Assembly: GCF_017571495.1 (NCBI RefSeq)
Contig: NZ_JAGETZ010000018.1
Location: 1 to 64,000, forward strand
Source of the DNA: Hymenobacter negativus
GTDB taxonomy: Bacteria > Bacteroidota > Bacteroidia > Cytophagales > Hymenobacteraceae
DNA: 64,000 nucleotides
Direction of reading: 5' to 3'
Positions 9,705-18,096 of this stretch are shown piece by piece (within the stretch, counting starts at the first letter, position 1; each line of letters starts with the position of its first letter). The position numbers were made by a program, and so were the translations under genes. The notes under the pieces are model-generated. The model was not told the DNA's origin, ran no database searches, and saw only the letters and a program-made list of their open reading frames with translations.

Positions 9705-10135
9705 TTACGGATTAGAAGTGGCCTCTGGCTTACCGGCATGGCCCGCGTCCACTAGGCGGGCTTTGTGGTAGGAAGCTACCAGCTCCGGCAGGGCGCTTTT
9801 CAGGTTGGGCACGCGCACGCCGAGTTGGTCGCGGCCCGCGCGGGCTTCGCCGAGGTAGCGCACCGCGTCGTCGCGTAACAGGGTGCCGCCCATTGTGTCA
9901 GCCGCCAGCAGTCATTCCAGCCTTGCCAGTAGGATATCTGCGGGTGTCAGTAAGATATCTGCAGGGCAGAGCACGTGTCGGAAGCTGGCAGTAGGATATC
10001 TTTTAGGGGAAGTAGGATATCTGCGGCTACCAGTAGCGCGTCGGCGGACGTTAGGGCTGTGTCGGCGGGTGGCAGCACCGTGTCGGCGGTATAACTGGCT
10101 ACTGCCCGCCCAGTTTTCGGTGGGACGGCTTCCAC
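9705..10135 (-). pseudogene. Decayed gene with a 21-bp (7-aa) tandem repeat
   Basis: On the minus strand a frame starting at 10135 encodes heptads such as TADTVLP, PADTALT, SADALLV, AADILLP and LKDILLP. The matching DNA anchor (ATC or GTC on the plus strand) occurs at 9936, 9957, 9977, 9998, 10019, 10040, 10061 and 10082. All steps are 21 bases except 9957-9977, which is 20, so one base is missing and the frame breaks there. The continuing frame (ADILLTPADILLARLE) then meets a TGA at 9912-9914. After it the same frame runs on as 9893-9705 (TMGGTLLRDDAVRYLGEARA), ending in a 62-codon open segment. I recognise no family. A phase-variable gene is a less likely reading. Confidence 0.6.
9932..10090 (+). 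repeat. Eight degenerate 21-bp tandem repeats
   Basis: Units of about 21 bases of the type GTAGGATATCTGCGGGTGTC. GATATC occurs at 9933, 9954, 9995 and 10016; the remaining units have GTCGG instead. One interval is 20 bases. On the minus strand the unit encodes a hydrophobic heptad (ADxLLxP). Confidence 0.8.
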
Positions 10136-10223
10136 TTTTTCTTCTATACGCTACCACGCACCTGACTTGGCGCGGGATGCGTTAAGCCTTCCGCGCCCTC
10201 CCAAGTGTTGTGGAGCAGGAAAA

Positions 10224-11093
10224 TCATACCGCCCGTAGCATCCAGGTAGCCTGCACTTTGGGGGGCTGTTCCTGACGGTTGCGTGCTTCTTCCGGCAATA
10301 CCTGCAGCAGTTGAGGCAGCACCGTCAGGCTCTGATAGTCCGGCACCGCTTCGGCGGCTACCTCAAAGCCCTGCGCCGCGAAGAAAGCGCGGGCGGCATC
10401 GTAGTCGTCAAACTTGTTTTCTTCGATGTGGTGCTGCTCAAAAAAGCGGCGCTCCCCTTCGCGTTGAGGCAGCTCAGCTTGCATGTCGGCCGGCCGTTTT
10501 ACGTAGATATCGGCCGTTATCCAGCAGCCGCCCTGCTGCTGCAGCACGGCGTGGATGGTCCGGCACAGGCGTACTTTTTCGTCGAGGTTCAAGTACATCA
10601 GCAAGCCCTCGTTAACGATGCTGAGCGGCCCAGCGCCAAACTTCTGAACGACGCTACGAAAGGCTGACTCGTCTAAGGCATTCAGGGGCAGCAACTCGAA
10701 TTGCTGGTTTGGATGCTGGTCCAGGTGCAGCCGCGTCATCATGTCGCGCTTGGTGGCCACCACTTCCGGCAGGTCGGTATCGATGTAGTGAAGGCTATTG
10801 TCGTGCTCACACAGGGCGAGACCTCGGAACGAGTAGCCGGATGACAGCTCCAGAATGTTCTTATTATCCGCCTGCCGCAGCAACTGGTCGATGCTCCAGT
10901 AGCGCAACTCAAAATGCACCACCCGCATCCAGAACCAGAAGTCTTTCGTCCCAAAGTCTAAGTCGAATACTTCAGCGCCTTGCATAAGCGCCGCCGTTTC
11001 CTTGGCGTACGGGATGCCGGTATGGCCTTTTAGCAGCAGGAGCGACTTAGCCGAGGGACTGATGCTGCTGTAATCTTTGGGTTGCTGGTCCAT
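10224..11093 (-). CDS. Class I SAM-dependent methyltransferase, leucine carboxyl methyltransferase-like
   Basis: 289 aa from the ATG at 11093 (MDQQPKDYSSISPSAKSLL). The SAM motif NILELSSGYSFRGLAL, the acidic strand-2 segment LHYIDTDLPEVVATK and the later LSIVNEGLLMYLNLDEK match the Tcmp/PPM1 branch of leucine carboxyl methyltransferase-like proteins. In bacteria these act on unknown substrates, so the target cannot be named. It is divergent from the AraC-type regulator at 11350 with about 256 bp between them. Confidence 0.75.
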   Translation of the reverse strand: MDQQPKDYSSISPSAKSLLLLKGHTGIPYAKETAALMQGAEVFDLDFGTKDFWFWMRVVHFELRYWSIDQLLRQADNKNILELSSGYSFRGLALCEHDNSLHYIDTDLPEVVATKRDMMTRLHLDQHPNQQFELLPLNALDESAFRSVVQKFGAGPLSIVNEGLLMYLNLDEKVRLCRTIHAVLQQQGGCWITADIYVKRPADMQAELPQREGERRFFEQHHIEENKFDDYDAARAFFAAQGFEVAAEAVPDYQSLTVLPQLLQVLPEEARNRQEQPPKVQATWMLRAV

Positions 11094-11349
11094 GAGTGAA
11101 GCTTGGGGTTGTGGATGCGCCCCGAAGTTATTTATGACAGCGCCAACCAAGGAAGTTGTTTGCTGTATAATGCAAAGCGGCTGCTTCCAGTGCAGTTACA
11201 GGCAGAAAATCTAGCCCCTACCCAATGTCTTGGTCGCTGTGCTCCGGAGGCATATGGAGCGGGAGCGGACGTGTATAAAATAACTGTTGCTGCTTAGCTT
11301 GTGGTATGGAAAGCACGAAGGCTTCTCCATTCTATTTAACGCCGGGAGC

Positions 11350-12171
11350 ATGAAGCCGGAATATTATCAAGTGCAACGGGCTTTGCAGCCATTTGTAAGC
11401 CACATTATGGTGGTTGATGTTCGGCTTGACGGCGCGGCATATGGTCGGGTGGCCCCGTTCCCGCCCACACCTCAAAACTGCCTCAACTTCTATCCCGCCG
11501 ACGCTACCCGCAGCCGGCAGGGCCAGCAGGCGTTTCAAGACCTGCCAGTTTGCACCATCGTGGGACCCCAAACCACCAAAGTCGACTTGGCGATGGGCCC
11601 ACGGCACCGGTTTGTGTCGGTGGCCTTCCATCCCGGCGGATTGTTTCGCCTGCTGCGCCTGCCCCTGCACGAACTGCTCGATACGCCCCTTGACGGGGCC
11701 GACGTACTGGGCCCGGAGCTGCGCGAAGTAAGCGAACAGCTTCAGGCGGCCACCCAGCCCCTGGCCATGAAAAACATTGTGGAGGCTTATCTGCTGCGTA
11801 AAATGTGTCTCGATGCCACCATTCCGTTTGAGCACGCCCTCCGCGTAATGCTGCGCAGAAATCCGGCGCCTACTATCGACGAACTCGCGGCCTTGGCGTG
11901 CCTCAGCAACCGGCAGTTTGAGCGCAAGTCGAAAGATGTGCTGGGGTATTCGCCCAAACTCTTCGCCCGCTTGGTACGCTTCTCTAAAGCCTACCGCCTG
12001 AAAGTGAACCACCCGCACGCCCGCTGGACCACCATCAGTCACCAAAGCGGCTACTACGACCAGATGCACCTCATCCGTGACTTCAAAGCATTCACCGCAA
12101 CCACCCCCAAGCTGCTGGCCTTGGAAATACAGGGTTCCCCAATGAAAATCCAGGACGACCTCTGGCTGTAG
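11350..12171 (+). CDS. AraC-family transcriptional regulator
   Basis: 273 aa from the ATG at 11350 (MKPEYYQVQRALQPFV). The N-terminal part resembles the DUF6597-type ligand/effector domain of this family, and the C-terminus has the two helix-turn-helix units (TIDELAALACLSNRQFERKS, then ISHQSGYYDQMHLIRDFKAF). It is divergent from the methyltransferase gene and followed closely by the NTF2-like secreted protein, either of which could be a target. The ligand is unknown. Confidence 0.9.
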   Translation: MKPEYYQVQRALQPFVSHIMVVDVRLDGAAYGRVAPFPPTPQNCLNFYPADATRSRQGQQAFQDLPVCTIVGPQTTKVDLAMGPRHRFVSVAFHPGGLFRLLRLPLHELLDTPLDGADVLGPELREVSEQLQAATQPLAMKNIVEAYLLRKMCLDATIPFEHALRVMLRRNPAPTIDELAALACLSNRQFERKSKDVLGYSPKLFARLVRFSKAYRLKVNHPHARWTTISHQSGYYDQMHLIRDFKAFTATTPKLLALEIQGSPMKIQDDLWL

Positions 12172-12231
12172 CGTCGGCCCTGGACTCAGAAAAACGTCGT
12201 TTTCATACTATTTCCGGCCTTCAGTGTCCGC

Positions 12232-12239
12232 TACTTTTG
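12232..12239 (+). promoter_or_regulatory. Candidate -7 element for the NTF2-like gene
   Basis: TACTTTTG matches the Bacteroidota consensus TAnnTTTG. A clear TTG is missing at the right upstream distance (only TTTCC about 18 bases before). The predicted RNA start would be near 12245, just before the possible starts at 12250 and 12265. Confidence 0.45.
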
Positions 12240-12264
12240 GCCCACACCAATGCCACAATCAGTA

Positions 12265-12723
12265 ATGAAAACAACTATAGCCACGACGCTCTTCCTGCTA
12301 GCTACCACCAGCGCTTTCGCCCAGATGGATACGGTGAGCTACGCCAAAGAGCGGCGGGAAATAAAGGCCCTGCTGCACACCCCTAGCGGTGCCAATGGCC
12401 CAGTTGCCTGCAACGACCTCATCATGGTGGGCGCCAAAGGCGATATTTCCTTTTCGGCGCAAGCGCACAAAGCAGTGCAGACCAAGGAAAAAATCGTGTT
12501 CAAATCCGTAAAGCCCGTGCCTGGTACCGAAATCATCCGCGTCTACGATGGCACCTCGGCCGTTGTCAACTGGCTAGCCGACGTGCAGTTGAACGTGGAT
12601 GGGCGCGACATTGCCCTCAAAGTTCGCCGGCTCGAAGTGTACGTCAAGAAAGCCGCAGGCTGGTGCCGCGTCGCCGGCCAGGGGACCGAAGTAGATGAAA
12701 AGATGTTTCCCATCCGCCCCTGA
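12265..12723 (+). CDS. Secreted NTF2-like (DUF4440-type) protein
   Basis: 152 aa from the ATG at 12265; a start at 12250 is also possible. The N-terminus MKTTIATTLFLLATTSAFAQ is a signal peptide. The rest has the small alpha+beta fold pattern of nuclear transport factor 2-like proteins: an early helix with KERREIKALL, then AVVNWLADVQLNVDGRD, and a late strand RRLEVYVKKAAGWCRVAGQG, typical for DUF4440. The role is unknown. It ends 20 bases before the convergent TPR gene. Confidence 0.7.
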   Translation: MKTTIATTLFLLATTSAFAQMDTVSYAKERREIKALLHTPSGANGPVACNDLIMVGAKGDISFSAQAHKAVQTKEKIVFKSVKPVPGTEIIRVYDGTSAVVNWLADVQLNVDGRDIALKVRRLEVYVKKAAGWCRVAGQGTEVDEKMFPIRP

Positions 12724-12743
12724 GTCGGACAGGCCCTCCCAGT

Positions 12744-14243
12744 TCAGGCAAACCGCTGCCGGATGCGCGTTAGGTACAGCTGCGCCACTTGGCTACCAGG
12801 CACCAGCCGGAGCAGTTTCTCGCCCAGGCCACGGGCCTGCCAGTAGTCGCCTTGTTCCATAGCCAGGCGGAGTTGGCTTTCGGAAGCATCTATTGTGCGG
12901 GCCCGCACCACCGGGTCGTTGGGATTTTGCTGGCTGAGGAAGGTCAGGTATCTTTTATAGTAAATACCGGCCGGCGGGTATTCGGCCAACTCGTAGAAAT
13001 AGGCATCGGCTAGCTCCTTGTATAATTCATTCACTTCCAGCACCCGCACGCGGGCGGCTGGGTCGTACCAGCCCCAGGCGTTGGGGTAGGTGTCCAGTTT
13101 TTGCGGCCCGGGGTTGGCGGGGTCGTAATGGAAGTAGCTGCCGATGCCCATCATGCGGCTGCCATAGTGGTGCACCACGGTTTGGGTGCATGCCTCGGCC
13201 TTGCGTGCCAGCCAGGGCAGGGCGGCCGCCGGTTCGCCCTGCGCGCGCAGCAAATGGGCTATGCGCTCATAGGGCGCCTGGAAATTATCGGGCCGCAGGG
13301 CAATGGCCTGTTCGAAGGCAGCGCGGGCGGCTGGCAGTTGCCCCTGTTGCAGGTAGCAGTTGCCCATTTCCGTGCGGGCTTCCTGGGTGCTGGGCGGGTA
13401 GCTGCGTGCGGTAGCGTCGCGTTCGAAAAGGTAAAACCGGTTGTCGGGCAGGCAAGCAGGCTCGGCGGCCAGAAAGCGCTGGTAGTACGTTAGGGCCGTG
13501 GCGTAGTCTTGGCGGTGATACTGGCAGTACTGCGCGTAGTAGAAATACGTGAGCCCGAGCCCCGACTGCAATGCCAGTTCCTGCCCGGTGCCGGCCGGCT
13601 CGGCTTCGCCGTACACCGGCAGCTGCCGATAGAAGTAGTAATACTGAATAGGGTAGGGTGACTGCAACGTCACGGCGTGCGCCAGCAAATAATCGCAAGC
13701 CGGCTCGCTGAATGTGCCGTAAAACCAGTCGTCGGCCTGCCAGCGGAAGTGTGACCAGTAAACCTGCGCCAGTGTAATCCACTCGCGCCGCAGGCCTTCC
13801 GACAGTGGTAGGGCCTCGGCAAACCATTCCCGGTAGGGCGCAAAGTCCTGCCACAGCCGCTGGCAGTCGAGGGTGTAGCCGCCGGTATCGCCGTTGCCGA
13901 TGTACACTTCCACCGGAAAAATGCCGTTGAAAATGGCCGCTGCCGCCACCAATCCTTCCCACTGCGTTGGCAACTGCGCCCGCAACACCTCGGCCAGCTC
14001 TGCTTGGATGTCATCAGCCGCCGTCCAATCGTCGGCCGTACGCCAGCCCAGTCGGTTCACCTGAAACAACTGAAACCGGTGGCTCCGCCGGCTAGCGGGG
14101 TCGCCGCTGGCCCAGCGTTGCCAAGCTACCGCACACAAGGCTAGCGCCGGCTGCGGCAGGGCCAGCGACGCTAATCCGGCCACCGCCCCACGCATCAACT
14201 GGCTTTCGGGGCATTCCAACGCTTCCAAGAGTGCTTTCACCAT
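12744..14243 (-). CDS. Tetratricopeptide-repeat protein of unknown role
   Basis: 499 aa, no signal peptide seen, probably cytosolic. Several TPR-like helix pairs are visible in the second half (ARTEMGNCYLQQGQLPAARA, AFEQAIALRPDNFQAPYERI). Aromatic-rich segments (YPIQYYYFYRQLPVYGEAEP) mark the middle. Such proteins usually act as protein-interaction scaffolds. I recognise no specific family, and the neighbours give no hint. Confidence 0.7.
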   Translation of the reverse strand: MVKALLEALECPESQLMRGAVAGLASLALPQPALALCAVAWQRWASGDPASRRSHRFQLFQVNRLGWRTADDWTAADDIQAELAEVLRAQLPTQWEGLVAAAAIFNGIFPVEVYIGNGDTGGYTLDCQRLWQDFAPYREWFAEALPLSEGLRREWITLAQVYWSHFRWQADDWFYGTFSEPACDYLLAHAVTLQSPYPIQYYYFYRQLPVYGEAEPAGTGQELALQSGLGLTYFYYAQYCQYHRQDYATALTYYQRFLAAEPACLPDNRFYLFERDATARSYPPSTQEARTEMGNCYLQQGQLPAARAAFEQAIALRPDNFQAPYERIAHLLRAQGEPAAALPWLARKAEACTQTVVHHYGSRMMGIGSYFHYDPANPGPQKLDTYPNAWGWYDPAARVRVLEVNELYKELADAYFYELAEYPPAGIYYKRYLTFLSQQNPNDPVVRARTIDASESQLRLAMEQGDYWQARGLGEKLLRLVPGSQVAQLYLTRIRQRFA

Positions 14244-14497
14244 GCAATAATAGGTGGCCTGCGGTCAAGGAGGGCAGCACAGCTTTTGCCTACCCCCAAC
14301 GCTACGGCATGCGCATGGAAACCCGCCCATGTGGCCTTTGAACAACAAACTTCTGTCTTCATGCCTGACGCTGAATTATAGAACGGGCCCTGGCATGGAG
14401 GAGTAACAACTGCAGAACGTCAAAGGAACATAAAAGCAACATCATCGCCCGGCCGACCGTAAAGAACCGGGTGTTTCACCCTAAGCCTATTTTACTC

Positions 14498-14695
14498 ATG
14501 AGCCAAGAATTTGAAAAGCCAAGTGGCACGTTGGGCGGTATGTTGTCGAGCCTATTCAGGGGCGGTTCCGCGCCGGTCACTTCCAGTGGTTCCGGTATCT
14601 CTCGTAAGGTGATAGGCGGTGCGCTGCTGGCCGCCGGTGCTGCTTACCTATACAACCGCTCCAAGGGCCGTAGCGCCGCTGAGATAACTAAATAG
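14498..14695 (+). CDS. Small membrane protein, unknown function
   Basis: 65 aa from the ATG at 14498 (MSQEFEKPSGTLGGMLSSLF). One glycine/alanine-rich membrane segment (KVIGGALLAAGAAYLYNRSK) is followed by a basic tail. The same K-[IV]-[IV]-G-G-A core followed by a short SKG stretch occurs in the DUF2383-type protein at 17175, so the two may share a membrane anchor type. It is too short for a firm assignment, but the clean start and the strong terminator support it as a gene. Confidence 0.65.
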   Translation: MSQEFEKPSGTLGGMLSSLFRGGSAPVTSSGSGISRKVIGGALLAAGAAYLYNRSKGRSAAEITK

Positions 14696-14724
14696 CGTAG
14701 GTCAGTTCTGACCTGATTACAATA

Positions 14725-14777
14725 CGCCCGCTTACCTGTGCCGCCAGTCCGGCCCTTACAGGTAGGCGGGCGTTTTT
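14725..14777 (+). terminator. Rho-independent terminator
   Basis: Arms 14725-14739 and 14758-14772 pair over 15 positions with one G-T wobble, followed by TTTTT. It ends the small membrane protein gene. Confidence 0.88.
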
Positions 14778-14853
14778 ACAATGGTCATTTGGGAGAATCA
14801 GTCACTAAATGCGATTCCTCGCATGGCCACTCCGTCGGGCCGGGAAACAGACA

Positions 14854-15402
14854 TCAACTGGAGAACTGGTCTAACTCAAACGTGGCCCGGGCCTGCCATT
14901 GCTGCCCATCGTGCCGAAATAAAGTGAGGTTGTCTACCATAAACGTGGCGGCGTAGGAGCGGGCTGCAAACTGCTCCCGAAGTGCGGGCACCTGCGCCGG
15001 CGGCAGGTCGCGGGTGGCCAGCGTAAGGTGTGGGGTGAAAGCGCGGGTTTCCGGTGGAACTTCAGGCAAATGCTTACTGCACCACGCCATGAGCGCCGCA
15101 TGGAATTGCTTTAGCGCCGCTGCTTCGCTGACGTGTATGAATAGCGTACGGTCGCCAAACCAGGCAAAGCCATCGAGGCCTACTTGAAAGCTGGCCTGAG
15201 TAGCAGCAAAAGCGGAAAGAGCGGTCGTGCAAGCGGCTTCAAACTCATCGGACTGCAATAGAGGGGGAATGAGCGTGATGTGGGGCGGTAGACGCACCGC
15301 GTTGCGGCTCCCGGTGAGCTGATGCACTTCCTGCTTAAGGGCCCTGGTCTGGGAAAAAACCGGCTCTGGAGGCAGCAGAGCAACTAAATAACGGGGTTTC
15401 AT
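14854..15402 (-). CDS. 2'-5' RNA ligase / cyclic phosphodiesterase superfamily (LigT-like)
   Basis: 182 aa 2H phosphoesterase. Both HxT motifs are present: PHITLIPP near residue 42 and FTPHLTLATRD near residue 130, the pair of histidines that catalyses cyclic-phosphate hydrolysis or ligation. It lies 11 bases downstream of the DUF4136 lipoprotein gene on the same strand, so they are probably co-transcribed, though no functional link is obvious. The natural substrate of bacterial members is generally unknown. Confidence 0.88.
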   Translation of the reverse strand: MKPRYLVALLPPEPVFSQTRALKQEVHQLTGSRNAVRLPPHITLIPPLLQSDEFEAACTTALSAFAATQASFQVGLDGFAWFGDRTLFIHVSEAAALKQFHAALMAWCSKHLPEVPPETRAFTPHLTLATRDLPPAQVPALREQFAARSYAATFMVDNLTLFRHDGQQWQARATFELDQFSS

Positions 15403-15413
15403 TAGCGAAATGC

Positions 15414-15953
15414 TTATTGCGCAGGCGGTACCGGATACTTCTCAAACAAAGCAGCTACAGCCTCATCAATGCGTTTGGTAAGCTTGCTTGCATCGGGCGT
15501 CAGGACGCTGTTGACGGCACCCTGCCAGATGAGGTCCTTGCGGGCAGCGTCGACGATTTCCACGGTAGCGGTACCTTCTTCGTAGTGACCCACTACTACG
15601 TTTTGGCTTTGCCAATGGTAGTTGCGCTGCCCAATGTAGAGCGGAGCGTCGCGCAGGGTCGTCTCACGAGTCTGCACCTTATCCTTGGTCACCACACCAA
15701 TGTTCACCCACAAGTCCGGGGTGTCCGACTGCTGGTAGCCCCGACGACCCATTTCCCGAACAATGGCCTGCTTTAGTGTTTCTACACCCGTGCCGGGCCC
15801 TTGGAAAGCGGCTTCGTTGCGGGCCGTCACATCCATAAAGTTGAAGGTCTTATAAGCTCTAAAGTTGACATTCGGTTCGGCATTGGTGTATTGGACCTGT
15901 TCCGAGGCACAAGCCGAAAGGCCCAGCAGGAGTAGCAGAAGGAAGGATTTCAT
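15414..15953 (-). CDS. DUF4136 lipoprotein
   Basis: 179 aa. The lipoprotein signal is MKSFLLLLLLGLSACASEQ with lipobox LSAC. DUF4136 features: NFRAYKTFNFMD near the N-terminus, DLWVNIGVVTKDKVQTRE in the middle, and GTATVEIVDAARKDLIWQGA near the end. These envelope lipoproteins are widespread in Bacteroidota and have no established function. It is the first gene of a likely two-gene unit with the LigT-like gene. Confidence 0.9.
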   Translation of the reverse strand: MKSFLLLLLLGLSACASEQVQYTNAEPNVNFRAYKTFNFMDVTARNEAAFQGPGTGVETLKQAIVREMGRRGYQQSDTPDLWVNIGVVTKDKVQTRETTLRDAPLYIGQRNYHWQSQNVVVGHYEEGTATVEIVDAARKDLIWQGAVNSVLTPDASKLTKRIDEAVAALFEKYPVPPAQ

Positions 15954-16091
15954 GGCAAGGAATTGTGGTGGCTTTTCTATACGCTTGCTAGCGTCAGGAG
16001 GCTGCGGTCGTGCTTAAGGCAACTGCTGAGCTAAGAGCAGAAATACATGGTAGTTGCCGTCGTTATTTGCTTTTATATCAACTCGTTTTAT

Positions 16092-17015
16092 ATGAAAGTC
16101 TGCATCTTATACTGGGCAATTGGGCTGGTGGCGCTAGGGCTGGGCAGCTGGAAATACTGGCAGCAGCAACAACGAATGCACACGTACTTGCAGCTACTGG
16201 ATGCGACGCTGCAAGTGGCAAATGAGCGGGCGCAGGCCGATGCTGGGGACGTTTTGCACGACATCCAACAGGCAATACGCCATAACCAAAATCAGCCCCG
16301 AGACCTGCTGGTGCTACACCAAACGGAAGGGATTTGTCAACGCGCAGATTCAGCCATTGAGCTTATTCAACACTTACGCAGGGGTTTGTTAAAAAGAGGG
16401 TCCAGCGTAAATCAAGTCGATGATGCGTCGGTTCAGGGAGCTTCTGAAAAAGTAGCTGCTGCGAATGAGCAGGCAGAAAACGTGGTATTATCGGTTACTG
16501 CTTATGTAAAGCAATTGAGCCCTATCGATGAAGAACTGGCTCATCTTTACTACGTTCCTGTTGATGGGGGCCATTCGCAAGGCTTGTTTTATCAGAGGCT
16601 TTCCGTGCCCGAAACACTGGCGCTGCTAACGCAAAAAGAAGCCGTGATACGTGACTATGAATTGATGGCACTGGCAATCCAAAACCAAAAAATCGGCTGT
16701 GGCTTAAATACAACCTTTGATAGGGTAGGCGCTTTTGCCTCTGCAGAATCCAATGTCGTTTCAGCTGGAGAAACCTATAAAGCCGAGCTGTTTCTGACCT
16801 CATCGAGCGCGAATCTTTCTTCCCAAATGGCCGTCAATGGCAAGCCCATTTCAGTTGGCCCCGACGGGCATGGTCGTGTCGAGTTCATTGTGCCTGGCAA
16901 TGCTGGAAAAGCATCACCAGCCCAAGCCTACTGGACCGGAACCATCCGGACGCGGGTGAGTGGTCGGGACTCAACGTTCAAAGTTCGCGTAAGCTACACC
17001 ATCCGTCCGAACTAA
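16092..17015 (+). CDS. GldM-like protein (N-terminal helical and first Ig-like domains only)
   Basis: 307 aa from the ATG at 16092; a longer start at 16047 is possible. One N-terminal membrane helix (VCILYWAIGLVALGLGSW) is followed by a long helical, partly coiled-coil region, then a beta domain opening with ESNVVSAGETYKAELFLTSS, which resembles the first immunoglobulin-like domain of the gliding/type 9 secretion motor protein GldM (PorM). Full GldM is about 500 aa with four periplasmic domains, so this one looks like a short paralogue. No gldK, gldL or gldN lies nearby. The assignment is by remembered resemblance. Confidence 0.6.
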   Translation: MKVCILYWAIGLVALGLGSWKYWQQQQRMHTYLQLLDATLQVANERAQADAGDVLHDIQQAIRHNQNQPRDLLVLHQTEGICQRADSAIELIQHLRRGLLKRGSSVNQVDDASVQGASEKVAAANEQAENVVLSVTAYVKQLSPIDEELAHLYYVPVDGGHSQGLFYQRLSVPETLALLTQKEAVIRDYELMALAIQNQKIGCGLNTTFDRVGAFASAESNVVSAGETYKAELFLTSSSANLSSQMAVNGKPISVGPDGHGRVEFIVPGNAGKASPAQAYWTGTIRTRVSGRDSTFKVRVSYTIRPN

Positions 17016-17116
17016 GTGCCGTATGCCCGCTGCCGGGGCTGCTAGCGCGTGCCTTGTAGAGGGAGCATTATAGTGGACCTCCGATTGGTGGCCGGAGCAG
17101 CTCACAAGGCTGGACA

Positions 17117-17153
17117 TGAAAAAGCCCTGCCATTTGCGAAACGGCAGGGCTTT
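17117..17153 (-). terminator. Terminator between convergent genes
   Basis: AAAGCCCTGCC (17121-17131) and GGCAGGGCTTT (17143-17153) form an 11-bp stem. On the minus strand the stem is followed by a T-run, ending the DUF2383-type gene; it may also stop the GldM-like transcript. Confidence 0.85.
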
Positions 17154-17174
17154 GGAAAGCAAGGCAGGCGCGGG

Positions 17175-17888
17175 CTATTGCTGCGCCTCCAGTTGCTTCA
17201 GGCGCTTGTAGGTGCGCTGGGCGGTGTCGTACTGGTGCTGGATGGCCTGGCGGATGATGCTCGACAAGTTGTGGTTGCGCAGGGCATCTTGGTAGGCTTT
17301 AATGGCCCACTCTTCACCGTACACGTTGGAATTAAGAATAGCTTTTTCGTCGCTGCCCGTAACGGCGGCTTTCGTGTCCATCCACGTGCGATAGAGTTTG
17401 CCCTTGAGTGTGGTGCCAGTTTCGGGTGCCCCGCCTTCGCGCTGCAGTAGTGTGTTCAGGTTCGCGGCAAACTGCTGGCTTTGGCTCACCAACTGTTGAT
17501 AATAGGTACGCAAGTCCAAGTCTTCGCTTTCGGCCACGGCGCGCTCATAACCCGCAATTCGGTCGTTGACGAAATGCAACAACTCCTGCACGGTAGTAGC
17601 AGTCTGGCTGTCACTTTTGTTGCTACCCTTTGAGCTGCTGCGAATCAGCAGGCCCACACCCAGCGCCAGGGCGGCTCCGCCCACTATTTTTTGCGTCGTG
17701 CTGAGCTTTTTGAAACTCTTGGCGCCTTTCGTGCCAACGTTTTTTAGCGAAGAGGGAACCTGGTCGAGTAATTCGCCCACGTTACTTTCCTTGACCCATT
17801 GCTGAGCTTTGTCGAGTACGTTGGCAGCGTTAGAGTGTGATGTTTCGGCGGTCCGGGCTCCGGGAGTGGAAGCGGTTTGTTGTTTCAT
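17175..17888 (-). CDS. PA2169/DUF2383-type four-helix-bundle protein with an N-terminal membrane segment
   Basis: 237 aa from the ATG at 17888 (MKQQTASTPGARTAET). A glycine-rich hydrophobic segment (KIVGGAALALGVGLLIRSSS) lies near residue 70, followed by the four-helix, ferritin-like DUF2383 domain (TVQELLHFVNDRIAGYERAV, later YRTWMDTKAAVTGSDEKAIL). Family members are often stress-induced and of unknown function. The membrane segment resembles that of the small protein at 14498. A bidirectional terminator follows. Confidence 0.82.
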   Translation of the reverse strand: MKQQTASTPGARTAETSHSNAANVLDKAQQWVKESNVGELLDQVPSSLKNVGTKGAKSFKKLSTTQKIVGGAALALGVGLLIRSSSKGSNKSDSQTATTVQELLHFVNDRIAGYERAVAESEDLDLRTYYQQLVSQSQQFAANLNTLLQREGGAPETGTTLKGKLYRTWMDTKAAVTGSDEKAILNSNVYGEEWAIKAYQDALRNHNLSSIIRQAIQHQYDTAQRTYKRLKQLEAQQ

Positions 17889-18096
17889 GGCAAAAAGTAT
17901 TATTAGAATGCTCACGGCTTACGGCCTGGGTAGTCAAGTTGTTAGGACGAGCTTGTGAATCGGCTCTGCTTAAAAAGCACGTTGCTGTCGGTACTGGCCT
18001 TGGTGGTGCAGCAGGGCCTTGAGCGTGTAGTGGCATCAGCTCAATGGTTTGGTGGCAGTCATGGTCGCGCTCAGTCACTGGTGCCTTTCAACCCCA

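Noticed and set aside
9705-9893. Independent 62-codon gene
   Set aside because: It is in the same frame as the heptad-repeat remnant upstream, separated by one stop codon, and is better seen as part of that pseudogene.
9932-10090. Tandem repeats suggestive of a CRISPR array
   Set aside because: The unit is 21 bases with no unique spacers between copies, and it encodes heptads in one frame; this is a coding repeat, not CRISPR.
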